From assembly GCA_015039315.1 (NCBI GenBank), contig WIDE01000033.1, positions 4,424 through 42,007 on the forward strand: a DNA stretch of 37,584 nt, in the 5' to 3' direction. Below, in pieces: positions 1-13,571 of the stretch (the first letter of the stretch is position 1; the number at the start of each line of letters is the position of its first letter). The notes beneath the pieces are model-generated. The model had not been told where the DNA came from, did not search any database, and saw nothing but the letters and a program-made list of their open reading frames with translations. The position numbers were made by a program, and so were the translations under genes. Origin of the DNA: Clavulina sp. PMI_390. Taxonomy: Eukaryota > Basidiomycota > Agaricomycetes > Cantharellales > Hydnaceae.

Positions 1-1293
1 ATGGCTACACATCTTTCGCCCATCCCCCCGGCTACAGTCTTCAGGACAATTCTTTTCCTTTTGCAATGATAGCGTCCAGGTAGGAATACTGACTCGCTCA
101 CAGTTTCACTGAGCCAAACTAAATGAGCTTCCCATAGTGAGGTACACGTCTTTCAGCTCCGTTTCGCGCAAGAAACCTCTCCTTGCTTCGCCCATTGCGC
201 AACCCTGAGGACCCCAGTCAGTTACCTCCTGTCGATTGTCGGCGACTTGGTGTTGTTGGAATACCGTCACTCTGAAACCACTCAGATTTGGCATAGCGAG
301 TGGAACTGGAAAAAGAAGACCTTGCGACATCACCCTTTTCATCCTCCCCTTATTAATAGTCCTCCTACCTATGGTTCCCTGATGGCTTCGGGCCACGCTG
401 TCTCGGTTACTACATCTCATCATAAACCATCCTCGGACCTTGAAACCCTCACATGCTCTCTTTTCTATGAAGAAGACATCGATCCGTCTTTCCCCTCCAG
501 CGCATCCTCAGATAGCCTCCCAGTCCCATCCCCTGTGCCTGGGTTGGAGCTATCTGGCCATGTGAAGCCGTCTACAATAGTTACGATTCATGCAGCCGGG
601 CACCGTTTCTCCCAAACATTTGTGCCACCATGGGTTCTATCTGCCAAACCATTTGCGCATTTCGCAGACGAAACGATCATCAACGTCGAAATCGAGGCGT
701 TCACAGAAGAAAATAAGATTCTGCATAGGCGCTTCCTGATATCGGCGAAACCCGAGGGCAAAATTGCATGTCTTTTTGCCTCAGGAGACCCTTGCGATCG
801 GTTGTCACAAGACCTTACCCTGCAAGAACAAGCAGTTGGTCTTTGGCGCTGGTCATCTCCAACAATGACCCAGCCACCTGTTCGTCGCAAGGGGCTTTGT
901 GAATTCTTTTCTTTACGGCCCAAATCGGCAGGTCGCTATTCCAGCAATGAACTTTCGACGCCCGCTGCCACACACTCCCCAACACCCGTGACGGATCCTC
1001 AAGAGTTAGCTTCAACTATTGCACTGGATCAGAGCCGGTCATGGTTTATTGTAGCGGATAGTGCCATCCCGTTCGATAATGATCTTGGCCGTTCGCCACC
1101 ACTACTCGTTACGGGTTTTAGCTTCCCGGCGCGACTTTATGACGAAGTTGTGCCGGAACGTCCACGCTTTGCTGGGTGCTGCCCTCGATCGGGAACCTGG
1201 GCTTATACGAGGGCAATCGTTGAGACGAGTTGTAGCCCTTTGCCTTCAAGTCATGATGGATTTGTATCATTCACTATTCTCAAGTACGACTAG
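1..1293 (+). CDS. F-box-like family protein, copy A, 3' part (5' end outside window)
   Basis: Two exons are visible: 1-79 (reading frame starting at base 3) and 138-1293, joined across a 58-nt intron (80-137) with GT at 80 and AG at 136-137. The end of the first exon (HPPGYSLQDNSFPFA) matches copy D (YPPGLSQQDDSYPFA), and the next exon starts SEVHVFQLRF where D has DIYVLRLLF, which fixes the splice sites. The C-terminus carries the family signature CPRSGTWAY...SFTILKYD then stop. The F-box exon and most of the second exon lie left of the window. Family members have an N-terminal F-box-like helix pair and a LLPGGRW/WDL segment typical of a beta-propeller. By analogy it would recruit substrates to an SCF ubiquitin ligase; that role is inferred. 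The upper part of exon 138-1293 is rich in Ser/Pro and diverges strongly from C and E. Confidence 0.7.
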
Positions 1294-1585
1294 GTGTACC
1301 GTTTGAATCTAATGCTGCTTTCGCGCTCAGTCTGAAAGAAGATCCCCGGGTGGCAAGCCCTTTGGGTTTTCCATTCACTGCTACGCTTGGAGAAACGGCC
1401 AATTCGTTTGCGTAATTACTAATTCTATGAACCACTTAATTTGGGCAGGGGTGGTTTCCTTCCTACTTGTGACCATGCAATGAAGTGCTTCTGGCACAAC
1501 TACTCGAGCTGTCTGTAACTACTATTATCAACCCAAATCAATAACAGATTATCTAAGCGAAGTATCTCATCCATGCAAAAGCACT

Positions 1586-1639
1586 AGCCTTTACCCATCA
1601 GACACATTTGTGACCTTCATGGTTCTGGAGTACGACTAG
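1586..1639 (+). pseudogene. 3'-end relic of another F-box-like family copy
   Basis: A 17-codon stretch before a TAG reads SLYPSDTFVTFMVLEYD. It aligns with the last residues of copy A (SPLPSSHDGFVSFTILKYD) including the VTF/VSF, the LEYD/LKYD end and the stop. I could not extend the match upstream. It is best read as the end of a tandem copy that was deleted or has decayed beyond recognition. The match is short, so chance is not excluded. Confidence 0.45.
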
Positions 1640-1806
1640 TTCTTCCCCTACCCCGCCGATTTTGGCCAGGTTAGCCAGTAATGCCATGTAATTACTTGAC
1701 TCGATGAGCTTTGAGGATCAGATTGTCCCCCGAGAGCGCCCTCGGTGCCGGGCAATTACGATCTCGTTGGATAGTAACGAGCAGGCAGACTACGGTCCAA
1801 GCATAT

Positions 1807-1823
1807 TTAGGGTTAGGGTTAGC
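1807..1823 (+). repeat. Short interstitial telomere-like repeat (TTAGGG)2TTAGC
   Basis: Two perfect TTAGGG units and a broken third sit in otherwise non-repetitive DNA. TTAGGG is the usual telomere unit of filamentous fungi. Two and a half units can occur by chance, so the meaning is uncertain. Confidence 0.5.
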
Positions 1824-2121
1824 TTTTAATGGACTCAATAAGGAAGCCAGACTCAGCACAGAAGGCCGAGTCCAGCAGGAAAATATTGCTCCCGCGCATG
1901 CACTGAAAAGCACAAACGAATACGGAGGCGCCCGTGAGGCTTGTGTGTCGCCGTGCTATGTGGTAGCCAATGCACCCCGCCCCGATGGTACATGAAGTCG
2001 GTGCGGCGGAAAAGGTAAGTATGAGGTTACAAGGAAGTCTCTCAAGTGGCTTATAAACTAAGGTGAGATTTCGCCGTGCGCGAGGGGGCATTGATCGAGC
2101 GATTCGGATTGGTTCCTCTCG

Positions 2122-2141
2122 CCCCCCCCCCCCCCCCCCCC
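2122..2141 (+). repeat. C20 homopolymer
   Basis: A run of 20 consecutive C residues preceded by CTCG and followed by TTCCC. It lies about 140 bp beyond the stop codon of the oxidoreductase gene, on its 3' side. A slippage-prone tract whose length may vary or be mis-called. Confidence 0.9.
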
Positions 2142-2283
2142 TTCCCTATCAGGACAAAAAGGGTATATTCTGATAGACATTGTACACTCAGGGTACACGG
2201 TTCAAAATTTCTCGTTTCGCAGACAAATTTAGGTTCTATTACAAGGGAGTGTTCAATGAACGCAAAGGAGACAAACTCCTCGT

Positions 2284-4172
<1,889 letters not shown>

Positions 4173-4229
4173 GCTAGAATATTGTGATTTGTAGGAGTGG
4201 AAGGATGATTGCAGGAGGGGGGATGTCAA

Positions 4230-5368
4230 CAGAAGCGATATTTATATCCCTGAGGGGTTTGGAGAATATTTGTGATGCAGGTCTTGAACTCTGACATGCA
4301 AGGCAGCGTCACGTCGCTAGAGCCGCCCATAGCGAGTATATAACTCGTTGGACAGTATTGATCGACAAGTGGCCGACAATTATGACGACGTCCACTCGTC
4401 TTGGAGGCTAAGCGCCCAACTCGAACGCAGAATGACTCGGGGCCCTCAGCAGCTTACATGATACTCTCGTTCCAATGAATTGGCCAAATGCTCTGCGCAT
4501 GGCCGCCTGAGCTTCGGGAAGTAATAACATGAAACTAAGTCGGGCAGAACTTGGCTCCAACATTATTAGAGTAGGAATCATATCTTTGCGCACGTCACTC
4601 AAGGATTGTTCGTGTTGGCAATAAACTCATAACAAATGGTAGACCCAGTAGCTCTCTCGTCAATCAAATGATATCAAAGGAGGGCTTGTGAGGGTTGTTT
4701 GCCCCGTGAGGCGCGGATCCATAGAGAAGGAAATAATGGCGTTCCTTGTGAGGAGTAAATCGACGAGCAAAAAATGCCCACTTCACGGCTTCGCAACGTA
4801 ACTAGCGAATCGTCGTCCCAGAGTAATGCACATGTTTGGCAAAAGACATTTAACAAGGCGTTGTATTATCAGGCAAGTGATAGCTGCGTGGTGGGAATGG
4901 AGCCCTGGCAGGGCTCTGTGCTGATGCAGAGGATGTGGGAAATCAGCCCTTTTCTCACGAGCCCAAATCTGGTAGTTTGATCCGCGAGTTTTTCCTTGTG
5001 GGACCACTCGCTAAGATTTCGGGAAAAGACGGCTAGCCCTTGAATCTGCTTGGAAGTTTGTGAATACGAGAGAGAGTTGTTCCAAGGCTCCAGGCTCATG
5101 ATATCCAGCCCGCTGGTGACCCAGATAAGTCATCGATGCAAGCAGCCCAGCCGCGCGCGATGTGGTCCAGAAGTTCTGAACCATCTGGAAAAGTGTTTCG
5201 ACATTTAGTTTGCGCAACATGTCGCAAACCTTTGGAGACGTCGGGCCAATCAGTGACGTTACGTGACGCTGTTCCCTTCCCATCTGAAACAGCCGTGTCC
5301 CAGCTGTTTCGTGCACGCTGGACCACCTGAAACCTCGCTCAACAACAAAGCCTCACTTTGTCAGACTT
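4230..5368. other. Spacer between oxidoreductase and F-box-like copy B
   Basis: The first part would hold the promoter of the minus-strand oxidoreductase. Minus-strand frames between 4674 and 5326 stay open over fair stretches, with two adjacent stops near 4870 in the longest. No family motif is recognisable and no convincing splice model emerged. They could be a decayed gene. Confidence 0.4.
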
Positions 5369-6569
5369 ATGGGCGGTAGCTTGTCAAATCTCCCCCTGAA
5401 ATCATCTTCTCGATCGTCGGAGAGCTGGCTGATGTTACTTCCATTGTTCTGTTAGCATTGGTTTGTACTATCAGAATCTCAGGCTTCTTTCCAAATCCAT
5501 ACTGACTACTGGGTCTTCAGACTTGTAAAGATCTTTATAGCTTGATTACAACAAATCGGTATATATGGCTACAAATATTCCGCCAGCTACTCCAAGAGCA
5601 AAGAATTCCAGAATGGAGTTATTTTACCTGTGTATCCGCGATGTCTGCTCAAGATCTTATGTGGAGTTGTACTCACCGATTGCGTTATCTATGGAGTGTG
5701 TCGAAGCTCCTACCTCCCGCATCCCGCGTTAGCATCAAGCTTAATCGGCCGCGCGGCGACACAATGACTCCTTCCATGGAAGAGAGCGTCGAGGCTTCAG
5801 AGAGTCCTCCCCCTGTATCCCCTTTACTTGTTCCAGGTGGGCGCTGGATCGTTGGTCTCGAGCAACATGAAAACTCTTGGGTTTTCTGTTGCTGGAACAC
5901 TAAGCTCGACTCTCACCGTGGGGAGCTAGGCTCGGGTGTTCTTGCAAACGACGTTGTAGTTTCTGAGGCAATCCCTCATGATCTGAACGTTAGCTTAAAC
6001 CGGCCTGTAAGGTCAACCATCGTTGCGTGTGACTATTATGAAGCATATGATACTTTCAACTTTATCGTTGACACACGAGGGATTCGCGGGTGAGTATGCA
6101 TGATGGCACACTATTGATTAGAAAGCCCCACAGCACCTGAAATTCTATTATCCATAGGTGGTATTTTACCATTGTACATCTCCGTCACGCTCCCAATGAC
6201 AACAGCGACGGTGGCTGCTGCACCCCTTCAGTGACCATTGGCCCATCGCTCGCTCAATATCAGTTTATATTGAGTGATAGGATGGGCCTTTATGGAAGTG
6301 GTGGGCCAATAACTCCTGATACACCAAGCCTTGCCAGAGATATCTTCGCTTTCGGACCAGGATATGTCAATTATATCTGGGACTGGAAGCACACTATTGT
6401 TGGTCGAGGTTCTAATAGGCCAGGGCTATGTGACTATCTTATAACTCGCCGCGGAGAGCTCGTTCAACTAAGTAGGGAGGCACCCAATGTGGGGAGCTTC
6501 CAGCTAATGCTTGCCCTACACCCCCATTACATCCCACCTGATGCTTCAAGCCTGAATCCTGACGCCTAG
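5369..6569 (+). pseudogene. F-box-like family copy B, frameshifted in the F-box and short at the C-terminus
   Basis: Exons 5369-5460, 5521-6089 and 6158-6569 reproduce the two family introns in the same phases (0, then 2). Exon 1 starts MGGSLSNLP in one frame and continues PPEIIFSIVGELADVTSIV in another. Restoring the family reading would need one extra C in the CCCCC run at 5392-5396, so as written the F-box is frameshifted. Exon 2 has NRYIWLQIFRQLL...RIPEW and LVPGGRWIVG...CCWN, matching the other copies. Exon 3 (WYFTIVHLRH...IWDWKHT) stops after about 137 codons, lacking the last roughly 230 residues of C, D and E. Either a decaying gene or one with a different downstream start. The indel could also be an assembly error. 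Confidence 0.65.
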
Positions 6570-9447
6570 CATGAAGTTGTTCCCTTATACTGTCCTCCCA
6601 GCAGGGAGACTAGGATTGCAATTCCCGCTGATAATGCACTCAATCGTCCGACATTTTTGAGAAGAAGACAAATCACCGTTACATTCGATCTTTACTACCG
6701 TACATTTCGACGCCGATGTGGGAGATTTTGGCGTTGTAGATGAAGTATCCTGCGCACCATAAGACCGTATAGCAAGCTGTAGAACAACATGATGATTCCT
6801 CTTAGGGTTGAGCCTGGAACATCGATTGATTGCTCAGTCTGTGAAAGTCGCGTCATCGCCATTCGGTTATGGAACCGCACCAGTGTCTGCTCCTGCAATA
6901 TCACGGCAGATATCTTCTTAAAACTGCTATACATGTTTTAAGGAGAAAAAGGCGAGCATAGCAGGACTCTGGACGAGTTTTACGTCATGTTTATCGAGCA
7001 TTGAGAGGTAGAGGCTGTATATAATGTAGGCAGCGGCCAACATGGTTCATACGATGGAAGATGCTCTACATGTAATTTATCTAGTTTAGCGCCAGTTACA
7101 TCGATCAATGCTCTCGAAGAACACCTTAGTTGGATGTACCAGTAAAGAACCCGAATTGTACTGAAACGGGTGGCCCAGTTCGCAAAGTCTAAGTATAACC
7201 ACCAGGTCATGGAGCCTTTCCAAAGCACTCGCCGCCACCATGAAGACTGGGGCGTATATTCTCAAGGATGGCTATTCGAGAAGATAGCAAGGAGCAGGCC
7301 AGGGCTTGGTGCCGTGGCTCCATATTAATCAGCATTGGTTGTTTCATGCACACAGTTAGCAGACATCGCGAGTTGTAAGAGGGACGACCATCTACGCTCC
7401 CTTTGTCTGACTGGCACCAGGTTCTTCCGGCAAGATATATCGCAAGAAGAACGCCCCCGAATCGGGAGGCCAACCAAGAAGCCATGTTGCCCTCGCCTGT
7501 TCAGCCGAATGGTTGACAGAAGTCCCAGCCAGCACCGTACTATGAGGTTGGCACTGAGGACCTCAGAAAGTGATGGCAGACCATCGGGCGAGGGGTAAAA
7601 CATAGCCCCTAGTACAGCATAGAGGAGTGTAGATTAGACTTGTGTGGTAACAGCGTCAGAGAGAGTCATCTTTGCGCTCCAAGTCACGTTGTGAGAAGGG
7701 AGGGTCCATTGAGAGAGAGAAACTGGGAGAGAGCGCTAGAGCCTCTACAATGATGGGCCTTCTAATGGGACTAGTAGGCGAATCGAAAGATAGGGGCCGC
7801 CGTAGCAGACAGGGCGGGCAGCCAGCATTGTGGTCACCCAGGAGACAAACAAGACATCAAGGCTTCGGCCATCTCGTGGGGAAGCCAGGCAAGTTCACTC
7901 GTCAGGGTGACATCGCTATCTGTGCCACGGAGGCAGGGTACAAGCGCAAGCGAGCCAGACAGGTTTTTTTTTTTTTTTTTTCAGTCTCGTGGAGCAGGGC
8001 ATTTCTGCAGCTGCAGAAGCTCATACGAGAGGAGGGGGCGACACAGCGAGGTCAAGTTTAGAGATGAGAAGAACTAGTCGAGCCAGATAAGGGGGGGAGC
8101 GCGTGTTGTGCAGAACAACTCTGAACTACACTTCCAAAAGTAGACCTCGTGCACGCGTCCAAGAGAACCGCAACCACTTTCACCCAGCCACCGCACACTC
8201 TGTACAAGAAATCGAATAGCATAGCCTATCGGCACGGAGGGATTCGGGATGACGAGTGCGGTTCTCAGATCGTGCACAACACAAACAAGACGGCAAGATA
8301 ACAGATGGGGCAATCAGGGCACAGCGGGCGGAATAAGGATCCGTAGTCATTTTGGGAGCAGAGCAGCGAGCACCAGCCAGGAGGATGTTTCCGCGGCCGA
8401 GGACTTTGAGCGGCGGGGGGAATCATCGAGATCCAGGACCAAGATGATGGTTAGGAGAAGGCGGGGGAGAAAAGAGAGAGGAGAGAAGATATAGTAATTT
8501 TACTTTTCGATCATGATAGACGGGACGATTTCTCACGAGGCCCTATCGGGCGATGGCAAACACAACGGCGGTGGAATGAGTCACTCTCGATGCGGATACC
8601 TTGATGAACTTTTCCGTTTTTGATTGAGTGTGTGCGCTTGGGAAGACCCGGGCGCTCCCAAAACGATTATGAGTCTCCATGTGAATCAACAAGCCTACTA
8701 CATTCAACTCCCACGATAGAGTCTCCCATCCGTCCCGCCACTATTACTCGCATAGGCGAAAACCTTTGCCGGAGTTTCCGGTCGTGCTAGTCAAGCAGGG
8801 ATGACGATTGTCATTGACGCCTCCTGGTCGCTGCATTTCCGTTGTATTCCAATTCTTCAGTTGACTTTGTTCTCGTCATCACACCGCTGTTGTTGGTCAT
8901 GTCATGTATGTTGGTCTGACAACCGCCCCTAGCGTGGCCGCGCCGTCTAGCAGGCTGGCGGGGTGGAGTTGAGATTGACAGTGGCAGGCATGTTGATATA
9001 TGGGAGGTGACGACGTCGATGGCAGATACATCACATTTCTTTTTTGTTCAAGGCTGTGCTCTTGGCCATTCATGAAGGAGAGATGTTCACCTGCAGATCG
9101 CTTGCCAGATATGAGCAGTTGTGATGTTGTGGCCTGCACCCGAATGTTCCGAACACGAGGCCGGAAACACTGGCGCGATGGGTTGATGCACATATCCCGG
9201 CGGCTAGCCGAGCGGCTTCACACTCCCTCTTCTAGCGCCATATTATAGAGAGAGCCATTTGGAGTCAATAGTAGTAACAGTACTTACTTTACTCCATCGT
9301 CATTGCATCGCTTTCCACACGTTGCCTACAAACGACCACCACCACCAACTCATCTCGCTCTCTCCACCCACCCACGCAGCTTTTTCTTCCTGCTAGCTTT
9401 CCATCAGCAGCCTCATCCACTACCACCACGAAAACCAACTCTCAGCG
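6570..9447. other. Long gene-poor region, partly purine-rich
   Basis: No recognisable gene in almost 2.9 kb. Minus-strand frames at 6695-7603 have no known motif and no good splice model. 7672-8500 is GA-rich on the plus strand, with an 18-nt T run at 7964-7981; a frame through it encodes only low-complexity Arg/Gly/Ser sequence. The last few hundred bases before 9448 are pyrimidine-rich (CT and CCA runs), a common feature just upstream of fungal start codons, and probably hold the promoter and leader of the transcription factor gene. Confidence 0.5.
7964..7981 (+). repeat. T18 homopolymer
   Basis: Eighteen consecutive T residues within the purine-rich region. Its origin is not clear; it could be the trace of a poly(A) tail inserted in reverse, but no attached element is recognisable. 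Confidence 0.85.
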
Positions 9448-12400
9448 ATGCTATCGCTATCGCTGAAGCGACCAGCCCCCACGCCGCCTGAAGATCACGA
9501 TCCAGGTGTGGGGGCAGATGACGACGAAGACATGCAAGAGCAGGAGCAGTCCCAAGGCAAGACTGCTCGCAAACGCGCCAGGCCCACCAGAAGCAACGCT
9601 CCCAAAGCCTGCGAGGACTGTCGCAAGCGGTGAGTCATACAAAATAAAATATCATTTACTCAGTGTGCTCCAATCTCTCGACGGATGCAATCATGTATGC
9701 TCAAGCCGCCGCCACCACTTCTCTCTCCTCCAGGCGCGTCAAGTGCGATGGTGCTCCCAACGACGAGGGCAGACAGTGCTCGCACTGCAGGACCCAACGC
9801 ATCCCTGTACGTACCTTCCACGTCCACACCTGTCCTCCATGCATCATCAGCTGACCGCCGTCGTGATTCACCCATTTATCTTTCTATGTGCTACTCTCGC
9901 TCTGTCTACCTCTCTATGCTTCCCGGGGTTCCGTTATTATTGCATATTCGACCCTTGACCCTCCTCCCTTGATGCTTGCTTTTCGTCGTCCCTGGATTAG
10001 TGCGAATGGAGCACGACCCGTGACAGACGGCGCGCCATCTCCAAGCAGGCCTACGAGCAGCAAGAGGTCCTCATCCGCCAGCTCGAAGAAACATCCAGTC
10101 TCCAGACGCACCAGATCAACTACCTCCAAACCGTACTCAAAAAGTACAACATCCACGTCCACCTCCCTCGCGATCTCACCTCTGCCGCGCGCTTCCCCTC
10201 CGACTACGAAGGCTCCTCCGACGAGGAATGGAGTGGAGATGACGACGACGATATGGACGATCACGATCTGCGTAGACTTCGCCAGGGCTTTGGCGGTCTC
10301 ATGCTGCGCTCCTCGCTCACAGAGGCATTCGCACCAGGCGTCCAGCCTACCCAACCACGCACGCCCTACATCCAAGGCTTCTCGCACTCGACCTCGCGCG
10401 TGAACCACGTGCGTCCACTGCACTTCCCAACAGGGAACGAAGAAGAGGCTTCAAAGCAGTGGTTCATCTACCTCCCGCGGAGGCGCGGGCCAGATAACCA
10501 GGAGAACGGCCCGCCGCTGCTCACGCGCAAGCAGCACGACGATGTCCTGCGCAAGTGTCTGCTCTACGCTACGTGCTTTACGCTGCGCATCATCCCGCAT
10601 CTCTTCCTCCGGGATCTCGCGAGGATGACCGAGTCGCCCGATCCGAAACCGCGCGTGCACCATTATAGCCCCATGCTGCATAATTTCTTGATCGCGACTG
10701 CGCTGGCGTTCTCGGATGACCCTTATTTGCGGTCTAGAAGCTTCCGTGACAAGTTTATCAATGAGGGGAAACGGAGGTTGGATGCAGAGCTGGAGAACCC
10801 CACGCTGAGCACTGTGCAGAGCCTTGCATTACTGTCGACCTATTGCAGTAGTGTGGGCGAGCAGACCAGCGGATGGATGTATTTCGGTGAGTATTTTGCA
10901 ATTTTGTTTTAATTTTTTGGATTTCTTTCGGATCTTTGTTTGGGATGGTCACGCTTGATCATGGCTAACGTCCACAATTTGCTATGGTCCTATCTGTCTA
11001 GGGATGGCTTCATACATCGCCCATGCCAGTAAGTATATTTCATCGTCATTTGATGCGTTGAAGTTGGTTGCTCATTGCCCCTCTGCATATCACAGTCGGT
11101 TTGCACGTCCAACTCCCGCCCTCCCGAGTGGGCAATGATGAATACATCGAGCGATCCTGGGTATACTGGAGCATATCCACGCATGTCAGTTCCCCTCTCC
11201 TCGCTTAGTTTCGCTCCTTGCAGTGGAGGCATTTTCGCTGACTTGGCACGCACATTCATGACTCGTTCCTTCCTCATCGCCTTTGCACCACCACCACTTT
11301 CATATTTCCCGCACTGGCTCCACTCCCACTACACAGCACAAGCTATGGGAGCTCTTCGTCGGCCGAAACCAATCGTTGCCTCTAGACGCCAGCGGCGGCA
11401 TGAAGTTCCCTCCGCCTACGGACTTTCGGCTCGATAACGAGCCGCTGCAGTGGACCTCCCCAGACGGCCGGAATTTCCAGACAAAGGCGCTCCTTTCGAG
11501 CTCGTTTGCTGCGGAGGTGAAGCTGATGAACCTTGCGCCTGGGATCATGAAGGCTATTTTCGATGAGAACTTTAGGGCGCGAGCGACAAGCAAGAAGAAG
11601 GTTGAAGAGGTCACGAGGCTTTGGTACGTCTTTCAATCTTACACGTAATATTTTTTGGTGTTAATAATCTGATTTCCTTTTCTATCAATTTGTATCAACA
11701 GGAGAGCCTTGCGCGAATGGCGCCAAGACCTCGCGCCGGAGCTGCGCATTGAGGATCCTGGCAAGGCGATCTTAGGCCCGCATGTCTGGATGGTCAACTT
11801 GGCAGCCGAATGGCTTACTTTGCTTCTTCTCGAGTCCTTCTACCAGTCTGAGCAACTGCAGCGCTCCCAACGACAACCACCCCCGGCGGATACTGCGTCT
11901 CCACCGTATGCTGCGGGCGCCTCTCAGTCCCAAGAACCGTCCCAATCTCCACCCAACACCCGATCCTCCAAGTTCCATCACAACCGCCAAGACAGTGGCT
12001 CAAACCACACGCCGGAATACCTGCAGAAGCAGCGCGATCGCGAAGACTTGTTCCGCAGACTTTGCTCGCTCGCTAACACGGAGTGCGTTTCGCGGGCGAA
12101 TCACGCACTGGCGCTTGTTGCTGGGTACGACAAGCTATTCGGATTGCGCAATACGAACGTCACGATGGTGCAGATCATTTACCAGGTCGGCGAGACGCTG
12201 TTGCGCGGTGTCGTCAGTGGATTGCGGACTGGCGCCGGCGAGCGCGCGATGGCGGCTGGCGCCAAGGCGCGGGAAAAGGTCCATGAATGCATCAAGTGGC
12301 TCAAAATTGTTGGGGAGACGTATAAGAGCGGGACGGACTCGGCACGGAATCTGGAACTGGCGCTGGAGCAGACTATCAAGGATGGGGAGCAGAAGCGCGC

Positions 12401-13571
12401 ACAAGAGGAGAAGCGCAAGAAGGCGGTCGCAGAGGCCAAGAGGCGCGTGGCCGAGAAGAATGCGAATGATGCGTTGGAAGACTTCGACTTTGAGGGGATG
12501 GAGCATAATAATGAGGATGTTGAGCGTGTGCTTGAGGCTATTCAAAGCTCGCAAGGCTCGTCTCAGCCTAGCGAGCCGGTTCCTCCTCTGTTCGCCCCTC
12601 CTCCTGGACCGTGAGTAGTATTCTCTCTTTTTCCACTACCCATCAACTTCATTCGCTCACCCCTTGTCATTTGCAGCCCTCCTCACTGGGCCGACACGAA
12701 TCCGATTGTTGCCGATCCCACCATCGGCTTGCCGTCCGATGCTGAACTGATGGCACTCCTACAGAATTCTTCGTACGAGGATACATCGCCTATTGGCACC
12801 TTTATGACTGCCAGTGGCACTCAAGACCTCTTTGCCTCCTGGCTCGCAAATGCCGGCCTATCTGCGTCTCTGACTGCAGGCACGGCGATGAGCGCAAAGG
12901 GGATTCCTACCCTTCCAGCGTCCATCTCGATGGCCCATGCACAGGGCCAGACCTCCACTAGTCCACCCCCTCTGTCTACTACTCCTGCGTTGCGCATCAA
13001 GGGTCCAGCTGTTCATGCTCGGCCTATGGAGTACCCTCCTCAACGACCAAATCCCATCTCTTCGCTGCTGGATCTCGCCGTCGCCGAAGCTGCTTCCGAC
13101 TCTGACTACCGCACTGGTGGAGGAGGAGGCTACGGCAGTCAACTTAACGTGCCTGCGAACGGAACTGGTTATCTCAGTGACACGGGATACATCAGCGCAG
13201 GTGGTGTTGCGCCTGCGGGCGTGCTCCCTTCTGCCGATAGGCAAGTATCGATCTCGCCCACCTCGCCCACGACCATGACTTCGGCAATGTCGATGGCGGC
13301 AAAGGCGATACCTATCCCCATGCCCTCCGGGAAGAGCAATCTCCCCGTCCGCCGAGGACGTTCCTCCCTCTCGAACCTCAGCCCGATTGTCCCTACTACT
13401 TCGAACGCGACTGCAGCAAGCATGAGTGCCAGATACCAGCCGTACGGCCAGAAGAATCGTGCTACTGCAAACCCTCACCATCCTCGTGGTGTTGCGGCAT
13501 TGCGGGCAGATTCAGTCTTTCGAGTAGATGACAGTGATGGTGGATTGAGTACAGGCTTCACTGACGGTTGA
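9448..13571 (+). CDS. Zn(II)2Cys6 fungal transcription factor
   Basis: Eight exons: 9448-9629, 9734-9806, 10001-10886, 11002-11028, 11096-11184, 11337-11623, 11702-12610 and 12677-13571, giving 1115 residues. All junctions are GT-AG and keep frame. The binuclear zinc cluster is complete: Cys55, Cys58, Cys65, Cys76, Cys79, Cys86 (C-x2-C-x6-C-x10-C-x2-C-x6-C), preceded by a basic patch KTARKRARPTR. After it comes a helical stretch (QEVLIRQLEETSSLQ...YLQTVLKKYN) that may form a dimerising coiled coil, then an acidic Asp/Glu run, then a regulatory middle region of the fungal-specific TF type (LLSTYCSSVGEQTSGWMYFGMASYIAHAIGLH). A Lys/Glu-rich coiled coil lies around exon 7's end (EEKRKKAVAEAKRR), followed by a Ser/Pro/Gly-rich tail. 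It should act in the nucleus as a DNA-binding regulator; target genes are unknown. The 27-nt exon 4 is unusually short but restores the conserved reading. Intron 2 falls immediately before the sixth cysteine. Confidence 0.9.

Larger units (their letters stand above)
1294..2283. other. Gene-poor spacer with relic, telomere-like repeat and C run
   Basis: Between copy A and the oxidoreductase there is no recognisable gene beyond the relic at 1586-1639. It contains a short TTAGGG repeat (1807-1823) and a 20-nt C homopolymer (2122-2141). Small reading frames here on both strands have no recognisable motifs. Confidence 0.6.

Noticed and set aside
4674..5326. Overlapping minus-strand open stretches that could be a gene
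   Set aside because: Two adjacent stops interrupt the longest frame, no family motif is recognisable, and I could not find splice sites that join the pieces into a convincing protein.
6695..7603. Several minus-strand reading frames with some hydrophobic stretches
   Set aside because: Too short, no known motif, and no consistent exon chain; treated as spacer.
7672..8061. Plus-strand frame of about 129 codons rich in Arg, Gly and Ser
   Set aside because: It is a translation of purine-rich low-complexity DNA and passes through a homopolymer T run; not believable as a protein.
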